64,000 bases of DNA from Arcobacter vandammei (GCF_016106035.1 NZ_JADKPZ010000001.1:124001-188000), one strand, 5' to 3'. Counted from the first letter of the stretch, positions 17,465 through 27,820 are shown. Program-made: numbers and translations. Notes: generated by a model not told the origin, from the letters alone.

Positions 17465-17607
17465 AATCTCTCTTTTTTATATTTTAAATATATTATCTTA
17501 TCTAAAGAATGTAAAAATAATTTAAATTCCTACCCTATTTTGCACTCTAATGCTTTAAAATATCTTTGGATATAATCATATATTATTTATTATTTAAAGG
17601 ATTTTTT

Positions 17608-18123
17608 ATGCCATTACTAGATAGTTTTAGAGTAGATCACACTATTATGCCAGCACCAGCAGTTAGAGTTGCAAAAACTATGCAAACTCCAAAAGGTGAT
17701 ATTATTACAGTTTTTGATTTAAGATTTTGTGTACCAAATGAAAAAATGATGAGTGAAAAAGGAACTCACACTTTAGAACACCTTTTTGCAGGATTTATTA
17801 GAGACCATTTAAACTCTAGCACAGTTGAGATTATAGATGTTTCTCCAATGGGTTGTAGAACTGGGTTTTATATGAGTTTAATTGGTAGTCCAAAAGAGGA
17901 AGATGTTGCAACTGCTTGGAGAAAAGCTATGCAAGATGTGTTAGATGTAAAAAGTCAAAGTGATATTCCAGAATTAAATATTTTTCAATGTGGAACTTGT
18001 GAGATGCACTCACTTGATGAAGCAAAAGGAATTGCACAAGATATTTTAGACTCAAATATTGGTGTTATGTCAAATGAAAAACTATTTTTAAGTGATGAAA
18101 AACTTAAAAGTTTAGGGAACTAA
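17608..18123 (+). CDS. luxS: S-ribosylhomocysteine lyase (autoinducer-2 synthesis)
   Basis: Protein of 171 residues from the ATG with an AAAGGA RBS; an in-frame extension to 17566 is rejected because it gives a non-conserved hydrophobic leader. LuxS cleaves S-ribosylhomocysteine to homocysteine and DPD, the AI-2 precursor. Metal ligands His54 and His58 (HTLEH, with Glu57) and Cys128 (FQCGTC), plus the catalytic Cys83 (MGCRTGF), are all present. Upstream lie divergent promoters with mlaE. Confidence 0.97.
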   Translation: MPLLDSFRVDHTIMPAPAVRVAKTMQTPKGDIITVFDLRFCVPNEKMMSEKGTHTLEHLFAGFIRDHLNSSTVEIIDVSPMGCRTGFYMSLIGSPKEEDVATAWRKAMQDVLDVKSQSDIPELNIFQCGTCEMHSLDEAKGIAQDILDSNIGVMSNEKLFLSDEKLKSLGN

Positions 18124-18126
18124 TTT

Positions 18127-18894
18127 TTGCAAACTCTAAAAGATGAAAAAGATGAAGTGGTTACTACAGCTGATGGTAGCCACACACTTTTCTCAAAAAA
18201 ATATAATCAACACTTTCACAACACAGAAGATGGAAGCCTTAGTGAAGCTTTAAATAAACATATAATTCCTGCTTTTACTTTTAAAAACAACAAAAAAGAG
18301 TTAAATATTTTGGATATTTGTTTTGGGATTGGATACAACACCTTTGCAACTCTTTACTATATTTCAAAAAACTTTTCAGATATAAAAGTAAATATTTTTT
18401 CACCTGAACTTGATTTTGATTTAGTTAAATCTTTAAAAGATTTCAGATATCCAAAAGAGTTTGAAGAGATAAAAAACTTTAGAAATATTGTAAATGCTAT
18501 TTCAAACAATCAAAAATATGAAGATGAAAATATAAAAATAGAGATTTTTGTTGGAGATGCAAGAGAGTATATTAGAAGTTTTCAAGAGAATTTTTTCGAT
18601 ATAGTTTATCAAGATGCATTTTCAAGTGATGTAAATTTTGAACTTTGGACAAAAGAGTATTTTAGTGATATTTTTAATATTTCTAAAAAAGATTCAATTA
18701 TAACAACTTATGCAATATCCACAAACATAAGGCTTTCTATGTATGAAGCGGGATTTTTTATCTATGAAACAAGACCAACAAAAAGAAAAATAACTTTAGC
18801 TTTTAAAGATAAACAGGAGATAATTGGAAAATATATTGATATGGAGTTAAAGAAACTAAGAAACCAAAATGCCATTGCACTATATGATAAATAA
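18127..18894 (+). CDS. MnmD-like tRNA (mnm5s2U34) methyltransferase domain protein
   Basis: Protein of 255 residues starting with TTG three bases after luxS. It matches the SAM-dependent methyltransferase half of MnmC (DUF752): opening TTADGSHTLFSKKYNQHFHN, motif I LDICFGIGYNTFATL, and DIVYQDAFSSDVNFELWTKEYF. The family completes 5-methylaminomethyl-2-thiouridine at the tRNA wobble position. The FAD oxidase half of MnmC is not attached. Confidence 0.85.
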   Translation: MQTLKDEKDEVVTTADGSHTLFSKKYNQHFHNTEDGSLSEALNKHIIPAFTFKNNKKELNILDICFGIGYNTFATLYYISKNFSDIKVNIFSPELDFDLVKSLKDFRYPKEFEEIKNFRNIVNAISNNQKYEDENIKIEIFVGDAREYIRSFQENFFDIVYQDAFSSDVNFELWTKEYFSDIFNISKKDSIITTYAISTNIRLSMYEAGFFIYETRPTKRKITLAFKDKQEIIGKYIDMELKKLRNQNAIALYDK

Positions 18895-18941
18895 ATGCTT
18901 TTTATTATATAATTACAGAAAATATCATAATAAGGCTCTAA

Positions 18942-19754
18942 ATGAAATTATTAAAATCTCTTGTATTTTTACTTATTTTACCAGTTTTCGCATTTTCATA
19001 TACAGATAAGCAAATTTTTCAGAAAATTGAAAAAGATTTAGACTCAATTATCGTAAAAGATTTAACAAAAAAACAGTTGATTTTCCAAAAAGATGCAAAT
19101 CAGAGTGTTAGACCTGCAAGTCTTACAAAAATTATGACATCAATAATTGCAATTGAAAGTGGTAAAATGAATAGTGTTGTAACTATTACAAAAGAGATGA
19201 AAAATGTAGAGCCTACAATTCTAAATTTTAGAGTTGGAGAAAAGTTTTATCTAAGAGATTTGGTAAATGCCGCCATGATAAAATCAGCAAATGATGCTGC
19301 AAATGCAATAGCAATATATTTAGGAAATGGAAACAAACAAACTTTTGTAAATATGATGAATAAAAAAGCAAAACTTTTAGGTATGAAAAATACAAATTTC
19401 CAAAATCCTTGTGGATTTGATGCTCCAAACCATAAAAGTACGGCTAGTGATTTATTAAAACTTACAGAATATTCAATAAAAAATAAAACTTTTAATAACA
19501 TTGTAAAAAAAGAGAATTACTCGTTTAAAGCTATTAACACAAATAGAGTTTATAAAGCTCATACAAGTAATAAATTACTTCCTAAAGAAAAATATATGGT
19601 AGGTGTAAAAACAGGTTATACAAGTAAAGCTGGACCTTGCTTAATTGCAAGAGCAAAAGATGGTAAAAAAGATATTTTACTTGTTATGTTAAATTCTCAA
19701 AATAGATGGGAAAATACAAAATTAGCTTTGGATACAGTTTTAAATAAAAAATAG
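18942..19754 (+). CDS. D-alanyl-D-alanine carboxypeptidase (PBP5/6-like)
   Basis: Exported serine peptidase of 270 residues, signal peptide MKLLKSLVFLLILPVFAFSY. Catalytic motifs: SLTK with Ser60 and Lys63, SAN (MIKSANDAANA) and KTG (GVKTGYTSKAG). It trims the terminal D-Ala of peptidoglycan stem peptides in the periplasm. It is shorter than classical DacA and lacks the C-terminal amphipathic anchor, so it may be soluble. Convergent with the next gene through a short TTAGCC/GGCTAA hairpin at about 19756-19776. Confidence 0.92.
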   Translation: MKLLKSLVFLLILPVFAFSYTDKQIFQKIEKDLDSIIVKDLTKKQLIFQKDANQSVRPASLTKIMTSIIAIESGKMNSVVTITKEMKNVEPTILNFRVGEKFYLRDLVNAAMIKSANDAANAIAIYLGNGNKQTFVNMMNKKAKLLGMKNTNFQNPCGFDAPNHKSTASDLLKLTEYSIKNKTFNNIVKKENYSFKAINTNRVYKAHTSNKLLPKEKYMVGVKTGYTSKAGPCLIARAKDGKKDILLVMLNSQNRWENTKLALDTVLNKK

Positions 19755-19760
19755 TTTAGC

Positions 19761-20255
19761 CTATAATTTGGCTAATCTATCTAAAATATACTTTTGTAAA
19801 TCTCTTTTAGAAATCTCTTCTCTCATTGCACTTTGAAAAAATTTATTTACTTGTAAATTGTACTCTTCATAAGAAAAAAATGGGAAATGTAAACTCCAAG
19901 CCTTTTTAATAGTCATTTTTGTCATACTATATTTTAATAAAGCCATAAAATAATTAAAGCCCATAAAAATTAGTGCTGTTATTATCATAGCCCCAATTAT
20001 TGAAATATGTGCATCTATATTTGCCAAAGATTTATGTGTTAAAAAAGAGATAGGAACAATAATTGCCAAGACCAAATTGATATATACAATATAAGCTCTA
20101 GTTAGTCTTAATCTAAATCCTAATCTTGAGCTATCTACTTCCATTCCATTGCTAAATTGTGTAGAAGCAACTAACATATCTTTTAATAAAATAGGTTGTT
20201 TTGATGTATTATAAACATAGTTTAATATTTTGTTAAAAAAACTTTTTTCTCTCAT
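19761..20255 (-). CDS. Uncharacterised two-span membrane protein
   Basis: Protein of 164 residues with two hydrophobic segments near the middle (about 53-72 and 85-108) flanked by charged cytoplasmic ends; no signal peptide. I do not recognise the family. Lies alone between dacA-like and carA, with about 115 bp of AT-rich non-coding DNA upstream. Confidence 0.75.
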   Translation of the reverse strand: MREKSFFNKILNYVYNTSKQPILLKDMLVASTQFSNGMEVDSSRLGFRLRLTRAYIVYINLVLAIIVPISFLTHKSLANIDAHISIIGAMIITALIFMGFNYFMALLKYSMTKMTIKKAWSLHFPFFSYEEYNLQVNKFFQSAMREEISKRDLQKYILDRLAKL

Positions 20256-20372
20256 ATTTTTCCTAATATAAATTATATAGATATTTTATCTTACTTTAGT
20301 AAAATTATTGTTAAAGTCATTTTATAGGATTATTTTTTGTAGTAAAACCATCAAAAGATGATTTTACATAAT

Positions 20373-21467
20373 CTATTTTACTAAAGAAGAAAATTCTTTA
20401 TAGATTGGTGAGTTTGAAATAGGTGTAAATTCACTGCTTAAAATATCGTTATTTTTATATTTTAAAGCAACTGTATTATTTGTAAATACATTTGTGTAAG
20501 TACTATTTGCAAAGCTTTCAAAGTCTTTTACAGCATATTGTGTATTTAAAGAGTAAAGTTCAACTGCTTTTTCACCTTTTATTGGATGACTTCCTGATTT
20601 AATAGAGTTTATTTTCTCTATTTTAGCACCATTAGCAAGTGCTAAAAGATAGTGTCCTAATCCAACAGCAAGAATTGGAAGATTTGCAGAAACTAGTTTT
20701 CTTATATTTTCTACTTCATTTTTGTAAAGATTTGGATTTCCAGCACCACTACTTAAAACTACTCCACCAATTTTATTTGATTTATATTTTTCTATTATAT
20801 CTTCAGCTTTTGTATTAAATGGAATAACTTCAACTTCAAGACCAGATTCAACAAGTTCATTTAAAAAAGATTTTTTAGCTCCAAAATCATAAACTACAAC
20901 TTTTTTATCGCTCATACTAGCTTTTCTAAAGTCATTTAAATCCATATCCCAAGCACCAGATTTATGAATATAACTATCTTTTGTAGAACTATCTTCTATA
21001 AAATTAATTTCATCATATTTTTTTGCATCTTTTAAAAGCTTTGCTAACTCTTCTTTACTAGAAATTTCTGTTGAAGCAATCATCATCATACTTCCTTCAT
21101 CTCTAGCTATTTTTGTTAAAAATCTTGTATCTATATCACAAATTCCCATTACATTTTCAGATTTTAAAAAATCTGCTAAACTCATTTCTGCTCTATAGTT
21201 TGAATAAGCATCATGATAATTTCTTACAATTACACCAGAGGTATATGCTTTTGAACTCTCCATATCATTTTTATTTGTTCCACTATTTCCAATTTCTACA
21301 GCCATAAAATTTATAAAAAGACCTGCATTGCTTGGATCTGTGATTACTTCTTGATAACCGAATGTCGCATTGTTATAAACTAATTTTCCTATTGCAGTTT
21401 TATTTGCACCAAAAGAGCATCCTTCTAAAAATGTCCCATTTTCTAAATAAATATATACTTTTTGCAT
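20373..21467 (-). CDS. carA: Carbamoyl-phosphate synthase small chain, amidotransferase triad lost
   Basis: Protein of 364 residues, clearly CarA over its whole length: N-terminal YLENGTFLEGCSFG, GYQEVITDPS, DIDTRFLTKIARDEG, and the interdomain VVYDFGAKKSFL. In the glutaminase domain the catalytic residues are gone. The nucleophile position in LPILAVGLGHYLLALA is Gly269 instead of Cys, the next Gln is Tyr273, and the C-terminal HPEA motif reads TPIS (Thr348, Ile350). The fold-level motifs are kept (LSSGAGNP, SGSHPIKG). By homology to E. coli CarA (Cys269, His353, Glu355) it should not hydrolyse glutamine; the holoenzyme would use ammonia. It overlaps the DUF507 gene as TAATG. carB is not in the window. 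Confidence 0.9.
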   Translation of the reverse strand: MQKVYIYLENGTFLEGCSFGANKTAIGKLVYNNATFGYQEVITDPSNAGLFINFMAVEIGNSGTNKNDMESSKAYTSGVIVRNYHDAYSNYRAEMSLADFLKSENVMGICDIDTRFLTKIARDEGSMMMIASTEISSKEELAKLLKDAKKYDEINFIEDSSTKDSYIHKSGAWDMDLNDFRKASMSDKKVVVYDFGAKKSFLNELVESGLEVEVIPFNTKAEDIIEKYKSNKIGGVVLSSGAGNPNLYKNEVENIRKLVSANLPILAVGLGHYLLALANGAKIEKINSIKSGSHPIKGEKAVELYSLNTQYAVKDFESFANSTYTNVFTNNTVALKYKNNDILSSEFTPISNSPIYKEFSSLVK

Positions 21468-22018
21468 TAAATTAATCCTCTTTTTATTAACTCTTCTTCA
21501 TAAAGTCTATGATACACCAAATCATAGTCCTCAGTTCCTGGAATTAGTTTTCTCTTATAGTTTCTAAGTTTAGCTAAAACCTCACTATCTGCTTTTTCAA
21601 ACCCTTTAATAAAATCATCCAAAGAACCAAATATTACATTCTTTATTTGGTTATCTGAACAAGTAAAATGTATATAATCCTCCTCCCATAGATAATCTAA
21701 TATTTTGTGAGCAATATCAGAGAATCTATCTTCATTGTTTAAGATAACTCCAAAATCATTTGCAAGTCTTTTTTTTGTCATCCAAAAAAGTTGTCTTCTA
21801 TCAGCATTTAAATACTCAATCTCTTCTTCTTGTGCATCTAAAATCTCTTGAACTTTCTCATCAAGTAAATGTTCTTTTTCTATATCTTCATCTAAAATTC
21901 TTTCAACTTGCTCTTCTATACTAGCCTTATCTTTTCTTACTTCAACAAATTCACAAGAGATTAAATCTCTTGTTATTCTTCTTGAAACATATGGTGTATG
22001 GTGTAATTTTAATCTCAT
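21467..22018 (-). CDS. DUF507-family protein
   Basis: Protein of 183 residues, acidic and helical, with the duplicated DUF507 layout: an opening MRLKLHHTPYVSRRITRDL and a repeat-like EIEYLNADRRQLFWMTKKRLANDFGV segment. Function unknown. It sits 2 bp after purA and overlaps carA, so it belongs to a nucleotide-synthesis operon; the association with purA and carA is the only functional hint. Confidence 0.85.
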   Translation of the reverse strand: MRLKLHHTPYVSRRITRDLISCEFVEVRKDKASIEEQVERILDEDIEKEHLLDEKVQEILDAQEEEIEYLNADRRQLFWMTKKRLANDFGVILNNEDRFSDIAHKILDYLWEEDYIHFTCSDNQIKNVIFGSLDDFIKGFEKADSEVLAKLRNYKRKLIPGTEDYDLVYHRLYEEELIKRGLI

Positions 22019-22020
22019 GC

Positions 22021-23274
<1,254 letters not shown>

Positions 23275-24120
23275 TTACCCTTCTGTTATTTTTAATAAAT
23301 TATCTGTATATAGTGCAAATCCCAAAGAACTAATACCATCTGCTTCATACATTCCACCTCTACAAAGCACTAGATTATCTTTGATTACTCTATAATAAAT
23401 ATCGTTATAGTATTTTAAACTTCCATAATATAAAGGTGCTATTACGATATTTGAATAATTTACCTCTTTTGCTTTTTTTAGAAGTTTTTCTAACTCATCT
23501 TTTAAACTATTTGGAACTATTTTTATAACTTCTTCTAAATTCTCTATATTTCCAACTCTTAAAAGTTTATTTAACCAATCACAATTTAATTTAATTAACT
23601 CCGAAATTTCACCATTTTTTAGTAAATCAAGGCTAATATTTAATTCACTACTTACAAGTTTTGGAATATTAATATTTGATATTTGTAAAATTGGATTTAT
23701 TTTTAATGCTTTTAATATATCAGCTGTTAAGTTTAAAATATCAGATATATTACTATGTTCAATCCACTCACAACCTATTTGATAATCTTCCTTAGATGGA
23801 TAAGAAAAAATAGGTTGAACATAAAACCATTTTTTTTGCTTTGTTGTTCTTCCTAATCTTTTTGTAATAATTCTTACAACATCTAAAGTTGAATCAGCTC
23901 TTAATGAAACTTGCTCATTTGATTCATCTGAAAACTTTATAAGTTTTCTTTCATTTTCAATAGCTTGGTGTTGTGAATATGAGAAATTAGGTGTTAAAAT
24001 CTCTTCAAAACCTTTCTCTTCCAAAATTTGGCAAACACTATTTTCTAAAACTCTTTTTGCTTTTGCAGTTTTACCAAAATATAGACGACTTCCTTTTGGA
24101 ATTTCGTGTTCAAAAATCAT
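23275..24120 (-). CDS. hisZ: ATP phosphoribosyltransferase regulatory subunit, HisZ-like
   Basis: Protein of 281 residues related to histidyl-tRNA synthetase but lacking the tRNA-binding and complete catalytic parts. HisRS-like motifs: IPKGSRLYFGKTAKAK, EEILTPNFSY, LRADSTLDVVRIITKRL and RGGMYEADG at the C-terminus. HisZ activates the short HisG enzyme in the first step of histidine synthesis. It precedes purA, joining two ATP-consuming pathways that are linked by AICAR recycling. Confidence 0.85.
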   Translation of the reverse strand: MIFEHEIPKGSRLYFGKTAKAKRVLENSVCQILEEKGFEEILTPNFSYSQHQAIENERKLIKFSDESNEQVSLRADSTLDVVRIITKRLGRTTKQKKWFYVQPIFSYPSKEDYQIGCEWIEHSNISDILNLTADILKALKINPILQISNINIPKLVSSELNISLDLLKNGEISELIKLNCDWLNKLLRVGNIENLEEVIKIVPNSLKDELEKLLKKAKEVNYSNIVIAPLYYGSLKYYNDIYYRVIKDNLVLCRGGMYEADGISSLGFALYTDNLLKITEG

Positions 24121-24125
24121 TTCTA

Positions 24126-25238
24126 TTAGTTCCCTTTATAGAAAGTTTCTGCAAAAACTCTATTTGCAGTTCCATCAAAAGTTCTAATTTTTAACTCATC
24201 CATTACAAGTTCAATTGCATTAACAGCCCAAGAAGCTTCAAAATCTTCAACTAATCCCATATGATTTATTCTGAAGATTTTTCCAGCTAAATGGTCTTGA
24301 CCACCAGCTATATCTACATTATACTTATTTTTTAAGATTTTTCTAATCTCATTTGATTGCTCTGTATAAGCTGTTGTCATCGCATTTGCAGGATTTTTTG
24401 GATAAATCTCAAATCCAATAGCTTTTAAAGCCTCTTGTGTCGCTTTTGCTCTTAAAGCTGTTTGTATATAAACATTTTCAAAACCTATCTCTTTTAGTTT
24501 TTCTAAAATTGCACCTAAACCAATAATTAAAGTTGTAGCTGCTGTATAAGCTGTTGTATTTTTCTTTTGATTTTTTATCTCACTTGCAAGATTAAAGTAG
24601 TAACCAGCAGGTTTTTCTTCAATTTTTGCAACTGCTTTTTGGCTTAATCCAATCATTGCTAAACCAGGAGGCAACATAAATGCTTTTTGACTTCCAGTTA
24701 TTAGTGCATCAATATTTGTTGTATCAATCTTTTCAACACCAACAGCTGTAATTCCATCTGCAACAACCATAATATCTGGGTTTATTTTTTTAACTTCACT
24801 TGCTATTTTTTCAACTGGATGTCTTAATCCTCCAGCACTTTCACAAACTTGAATAAAAATTGCATCAATGCTACTATCATTTTTTATAGCATTTACAACA
24901 TCTTCTACAGCTACAGGTGTATTCCACTCATTTATAAGTTCTGTATATTCAATATTGAAAGCTTTACAAATCTTTCCGAATCTTTCACCAAACTTTCCAG
25001 AATTAACTGTAAGTGCTTTTTTTCTTGTAAGGTTTGTAACACAAGCTTCCATAGCTCCTGTTCCACTTGAAGCTAACATTAAAACTTCACTCATATCATA
25101 AATCTCAAGTAATAAATTTCTAGTCTTTTCAAAAATTGATTCAAACTCTTTTGTTCTATGGTGTATTGTAATATCACTCATAGCTTTTCTTGCAAATTCT
25201 GGTACAGGAGTTGGGCCTGGAGTTAATAACATATTCAT
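24126..25238 (-). CDS. Class V PLP-dependent aminotransferase (serine/alanine-glyoxylate type)
   Basis: Cytoplasmic enzyme of 370 residues. The N-terminus LTPGPTPVPEFARKAMSDITIHHRT, the VADGITAVG Asp-containing PLP motif, and GSQKAFMLPPGLAMIGLS with the Schiff-base Lys identify the alanine-glyoxylate / serine-pyruvate aminotransferase group. The natural substrate is not certain. First gene of the operon with hisZ, purA, DUF507 and carA (gaps 5, 3, 2 and -1 bp). Divergent from the first YceI gene. Confidence 0.88.
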   Translation of the reverse strand: MNMLLTPGPTPVPEFARKAMSDITIHHRTKEFESIFEKTRNLLLEIYDMSEVLMLASSGTGAMEACVTNLTRKKALTVNSGKFGERFGKICKAFNIEYTELINEWNTPVAVEDVVNAIKNDSSIDAIFIQVCESAGGLRHPVEKIASEVKKINPDIMVVADGITAVGVEKIDTTNIDALITGSQKAFMLPPGLAMIGLSQKAVAKIEEKPAGYYFNLASEIKNQKKNTTAYTAATTLIIGLGAILEKLKEIGFENVYIQTALRAKATQEALKAIGFEIYPKNPANAMTTAYTEQSNEIRKILKNKYNVDIAGGQDHLAGKIFRINHMGLVEDFEASWAVNAIELVMDELKIRTFDGTANRVFAETFYKGN

Positions 25239-25357
25239 ATCCTTATTAAATTTTAATTTTCAGTAAAACAGAACATTTTAGCCAAAAAAAGATTATTAAA
25301 TGGTTAAAAATATGTTTAATTGGTTATAATTATGCGACAATTTCTAAAAGGGACAAA

Positions 25358-25945
25358 ATGAATTTATTTAAATTATCTTTTTCAACTATAGCTTTTTCAA
25401 CACTTATATTTGCAAGTAACTATAAAATTGAATCTACAGCTTCAAATGCTGATTTTTTAATGAAATTTTCAAAAAATCAAGATTTAAGAATTGAATTTAC
25501 AAATATTAAAGGTGGATTTGATTTTGATGACAAAAAATTGACTTTAGAATCGTTAAAAAGTGATATTGAATTAAAAGACTTTACAACTTCTCAAGATGAA
25601 TATAATATTTTAGTGGAAAAGAAAATATTTAATATAGAAAAATTTCCTAAAATCAAATTTACTGCAACAGATATTGAACAAGATAAAATTTATGGTGATT
25701 TAACTATCAATAATGTTACAAAAAATATCGAATTAGATTTAGAAAATAGTGGAGATTTTTTTGGAAAAATCTATCTAAAATTAAGCGGAAAAATAAAAAG
25801 AAGTTATTTCGATTTAACTTGGGATGAGCTACTTGATACAGGAAGTAGTTCCTTTGATAACGATATTGAACTTGAGTTAAACCTCGAGGCAAACAAAGAA
25901 GAAAACCAAACCTTTACAAAGATTATTGAAAAAAATAAAAAATAG
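25358..25945 (+). CDS. YceI-family periplasmic protein, divergent copy
   Basis: Exported protein of 195 residues (signal peptide to about residue 19, ending FAS). YceI beta-barrel lipocalin-like fold: SNYKIESTASNADF, KFPKIKFTATDIEQDKIYGDLTINNVTKNI and a C-terminal IELELNLEA. YceI proteins bind isoprenoid or polar lipids. It is the most divergent of three YceI proteins here, with an altered loop in place of the usual HxxR/HLRSDD motif and a longer charged tail. AAAAGGGA precedes the ATG; TATAAT at 25325-25330. Confidence 0.85.
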   Translation: MNLFKLSFSTIAFSTLIFASNYKIESTASNADFLMKFSKNQDLRIEFTNIKGGFDFDDKKLTLESLKSDIELKDFTTSQDEYNILVEKKIFNIEKFPKIKFTATDIEQDKIYGDLTINNVTKNIELDLENSGDFFGKIYLKLSGKIKRSYFDLTWDELLDTGSSSFDNDIELELNLEANKEENQTFTKIIEKNKK

Positions 25946-25947
25946 TC

Positions 25948-25976
25948 TTGACATTACTACTAATTAGTACTATAAT
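25948..25976 (+). promoter_or_regulatory. Consensus sigma70 promoter with embedded palindromic operator
   Basis: TTGACA (25948-25953), exactly 17 bp, TATAAT (25971-25976): both hexamers match the consensus. The spacer contains the perfect 12-bp palindrome TACTAATTAGTA (25958-25969), just where a repressor would block RNA polymerase. The downstream gene is a MarR regulator, so autoregulation is the simplest reading. Confidence 0.85.
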
Positions 25977-26026
25977 TCTTCGATGTTTTTTTAAAACTCA
26001 TCTATTTTAAAAAAAATTGGATTTTT

Positions 26027-26482
26027 ATGAAAAAAACTTATGGTACTATTACTGATAAATCTATGAAAACTGTTGTAAGAATAGATAGAGTTTTTCACTT
26101 AGCAAATAGCTTAACAGAAAACTATCTAAACTTACATAATCTCACATTTAATCAATTCAAAGTATTGGAAGTTTTATACCATTTGGGTGATTTAAATATT
26201 GGAACAATTACCAAATTAACATCTAGCACTCCAGGTAATACAACAGTTGTTGTCAAAAATCTTTTAAGAGATGGATTTATCTCCTCAAAAAAAGATCCAA
26301 ATGATAATAGAGCCTCTATTTTGTCAATAAGTCAAAATGGAAGTGAAGTTATGGAAAGGATTTTTCCTACTCATGCAAAAAATCTTGAAAACTTTATGAG
26401 TAGTTTAGATGAAAATGAGTTGGATACTTTATACAACTTATTAAATAAAATTTATAATTCAAACAAAAAGGAAAAAAAATGA
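26027..26482 (+). CDS. MarR-family transcriptional regulator
   Basis: Winged-helix protein of 151 residues. The helix-turn-helix is in LGDLNIGTITKLTSSTPGNTTVVVKNLLRDG and the wing is KKDPNDNRASILSISQNG, the MarR DxRxxxLxLT signature in variant form. Predicted to repress its own promoter through the TACTAATTAGTA palindrome and hence the co-transcribed YceI gene, whose ATG overlaps its stop (ATGA). The inducer is unknown; lipid, quinone or phenolic stress would suit the neighbours. Confidence 0.9.
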   Translation: MKKTYGTITDKSMKTVVRIDRVFHLANSLTENYLNLHNLTFNQFKVLEVLYHLGDLNIGTITKLTSSTPGNTTVVVKNLLRDGFISSKKDPNDNRASILSISQNGSEVMERIFPTHAKNLENFMSSLDENELDTLYNLLNKIYNSNKKEKK

Positions 26483-27024
26483 AAAAATTAGGACTATTAA
26501 GTATATTTGTTGCAAGTGCACTATTTGCAGGAAACTACACAATTGATACAGCACACTCAAATGCAGGATTTACTGTAAAACATATGATGGTTACAAATGT
26601 AAAAGGAAGTATCAATGATATTGCTGGAACATTTGAGTATGATGAAAAAGCAAATGCTTTAGTAAAAGTTGAAGGTGAATTAAAAGTTGCATCAATTGAT
26701 ACAAAAAATGAGAAAAGAGATGCTCACTTAAGAGAAGATGATATTATGGATGCAGCAAAATTCCCTACAATCACATTTAAATCTACAAAAGTTGAAGGCG
26801 ATAAAGTTTATGGTGATTTAACAATCAAAGGTGTTACAAAAAATATTGCACTTGATTTAGAAAATGGTGGTGCAGTTGCTGGAAAAGCTGGATTTGCAAT
26901 GACTGGAAAAATCAATAGAAGTGAATATGGAGTAACATGGAACAAAGCTTTAGAAGCTGGTGGAGTTGCTGTTAGTGATGAAGTAAAACTTGAAATTGAT
27001 ATTGAAGGAAATTTAGCTAAATAA
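26479..27024 (+). CDS. YceI-family periplasmic protein
   Basis: Exported protein of 181 residues with signal peptide (about 1-17, SALFAG). Canonical YceI motifs: YTIDTAHSNAGFTVKHMMVTNVKG, DTKNEKRDAHLREDDIMDAAKFP, GDLTIKGVTKNIALDLE and NRSEYGVTWNKALEAGG. Binds lipids such as polyisoprenoids in the family. Overlaps the MarR gene by 4 bp, so expression is tied to it. Very similar to the copy at 57690-58253. Confidence 0.93.
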   Translation: MKKLGLLSIFVASALFAGNYTIDTAHSNAGFTVKHMMVTNVKGSINDIAGTFEYDEKANALVKVEGELKVASIDTKNEKRDAHLREDDIMDAAKFPTITFKSTKVEGDKVYGDLTIKGVTKNIALDLENGGAVAGKAGFAMTGKINRSEYGVTWNKALEAGGVAVSDEVKLEIDIEGNLAK

Positions 27025-27043
27025 TTTTTAGCTAAACTCTAAA

Positions 27044-27820
27044 ATGAACCCAACACTATTTATCTCACATGGTGCTCCAAATATGATTTTAAGCGATTTA
27101 AAATCAAAACAAAGCATCATAGATATTGCAAAAGGTTTGAAAAAAGCAAAATATATAATTATAGTATCAGCACACTATGTAACAAGAGATTTAAAAGTAA
27201 TAAATCCAAATACAAATAGTTTGATGTACGATTTTTATGGCTTTGAAGAAGCTTTATACAATTTTAAATATGAGATAAGTAGTAGTTTGGAATATACAAA
27301 TAACTTAATAGAAAAACTACAAAATCAAGGCATAATTATAAGTGTTGATAAAACTAGAGATAGTTTTGACCATGGGGTTTGGACTGTTTTATCCTTAATG
27401 TATAAAAAACTCGAAATTCCTGTAATTCAACTAAGCATTCCTATTTCTTATTCTATTATAGATTTAATAAATCTTGGTGAAAAACTACAAGTTTTTAAAG
27501 ATGAAGCACTTTTAATTTTTAGTGGTGGAGCTACTCATAATCTTCGTGATATGAGTTATGGAAATATAAAACCTTATGCAAAAGAGTTCAATGATATGAT
27601 AAAAGATATTATTGAAAATGGGAAAGAGGATTTATTAAAAGATATAAAAAATGATGTGAATTTTTATAAAAATCATCCAACTATTGAACATATTGCACCA
27701 CTATTTATTGCATTTGGAAATGCTATAAATAAAAAAGGAGTCTCTTTTAATAGTGAGATGCTCTTATCAAATATCTCGATGGAGAGTTTTATTTTTGATA
27801 AAGGAGATTTAGATGCTTAA
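27044..27820 (+). CDS. DODA-type extradiol ring-opening dioxygenase (LigB/YgiD family)
   Basis: Cytoplasmic protein of 258 residues. Conserved His-containing motifs of the class III extradiol dioxygenase family are visible: LFISHGAPN, VSAHYVT, DHGVWTVL and GGATHNLRD. E. coli YgiD is a DOPA dioxygenase; the substrate here is unknown. Follows yceI after 19 bp and overlaps the pirin gene by 8 bp, giving marR-yceI-dioxygenase-pirin, which resembles a stress-response operon for aromatic or quinone compounds. Confidence 0.88.
   Translation: MNPTLFISHGAPNMILSDLKSKQSIIDIAKGLKKAKYIIIVSAHYVTRDLKVINPNTNSLMYDFYGFEEALYNFKYEISSSLEYTNNLIEKLQNQGIIISVDKTRDSFDHGVWTVLSLMYKKLEIPVIQLSIPISYSIIDLINLGEKLQVFKDEALLIFSGGATHNLRDMSYGNIKPYAKEFNDMIKDIIENGKEDLLKDIKNDVNFYKNHPTIEHIAPLFIAFGNAINKKGVSFNSEMLLSNISMESFIFDKGDLDA

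Noticed and set aside
17566-17607. N-terminal extension of luxS
   Set aside because: The conserved LuxS start MPLLDSF with an AAAGGA RBS is at 17608; the upstream codons give a non-conserved hydrophobic stretch.
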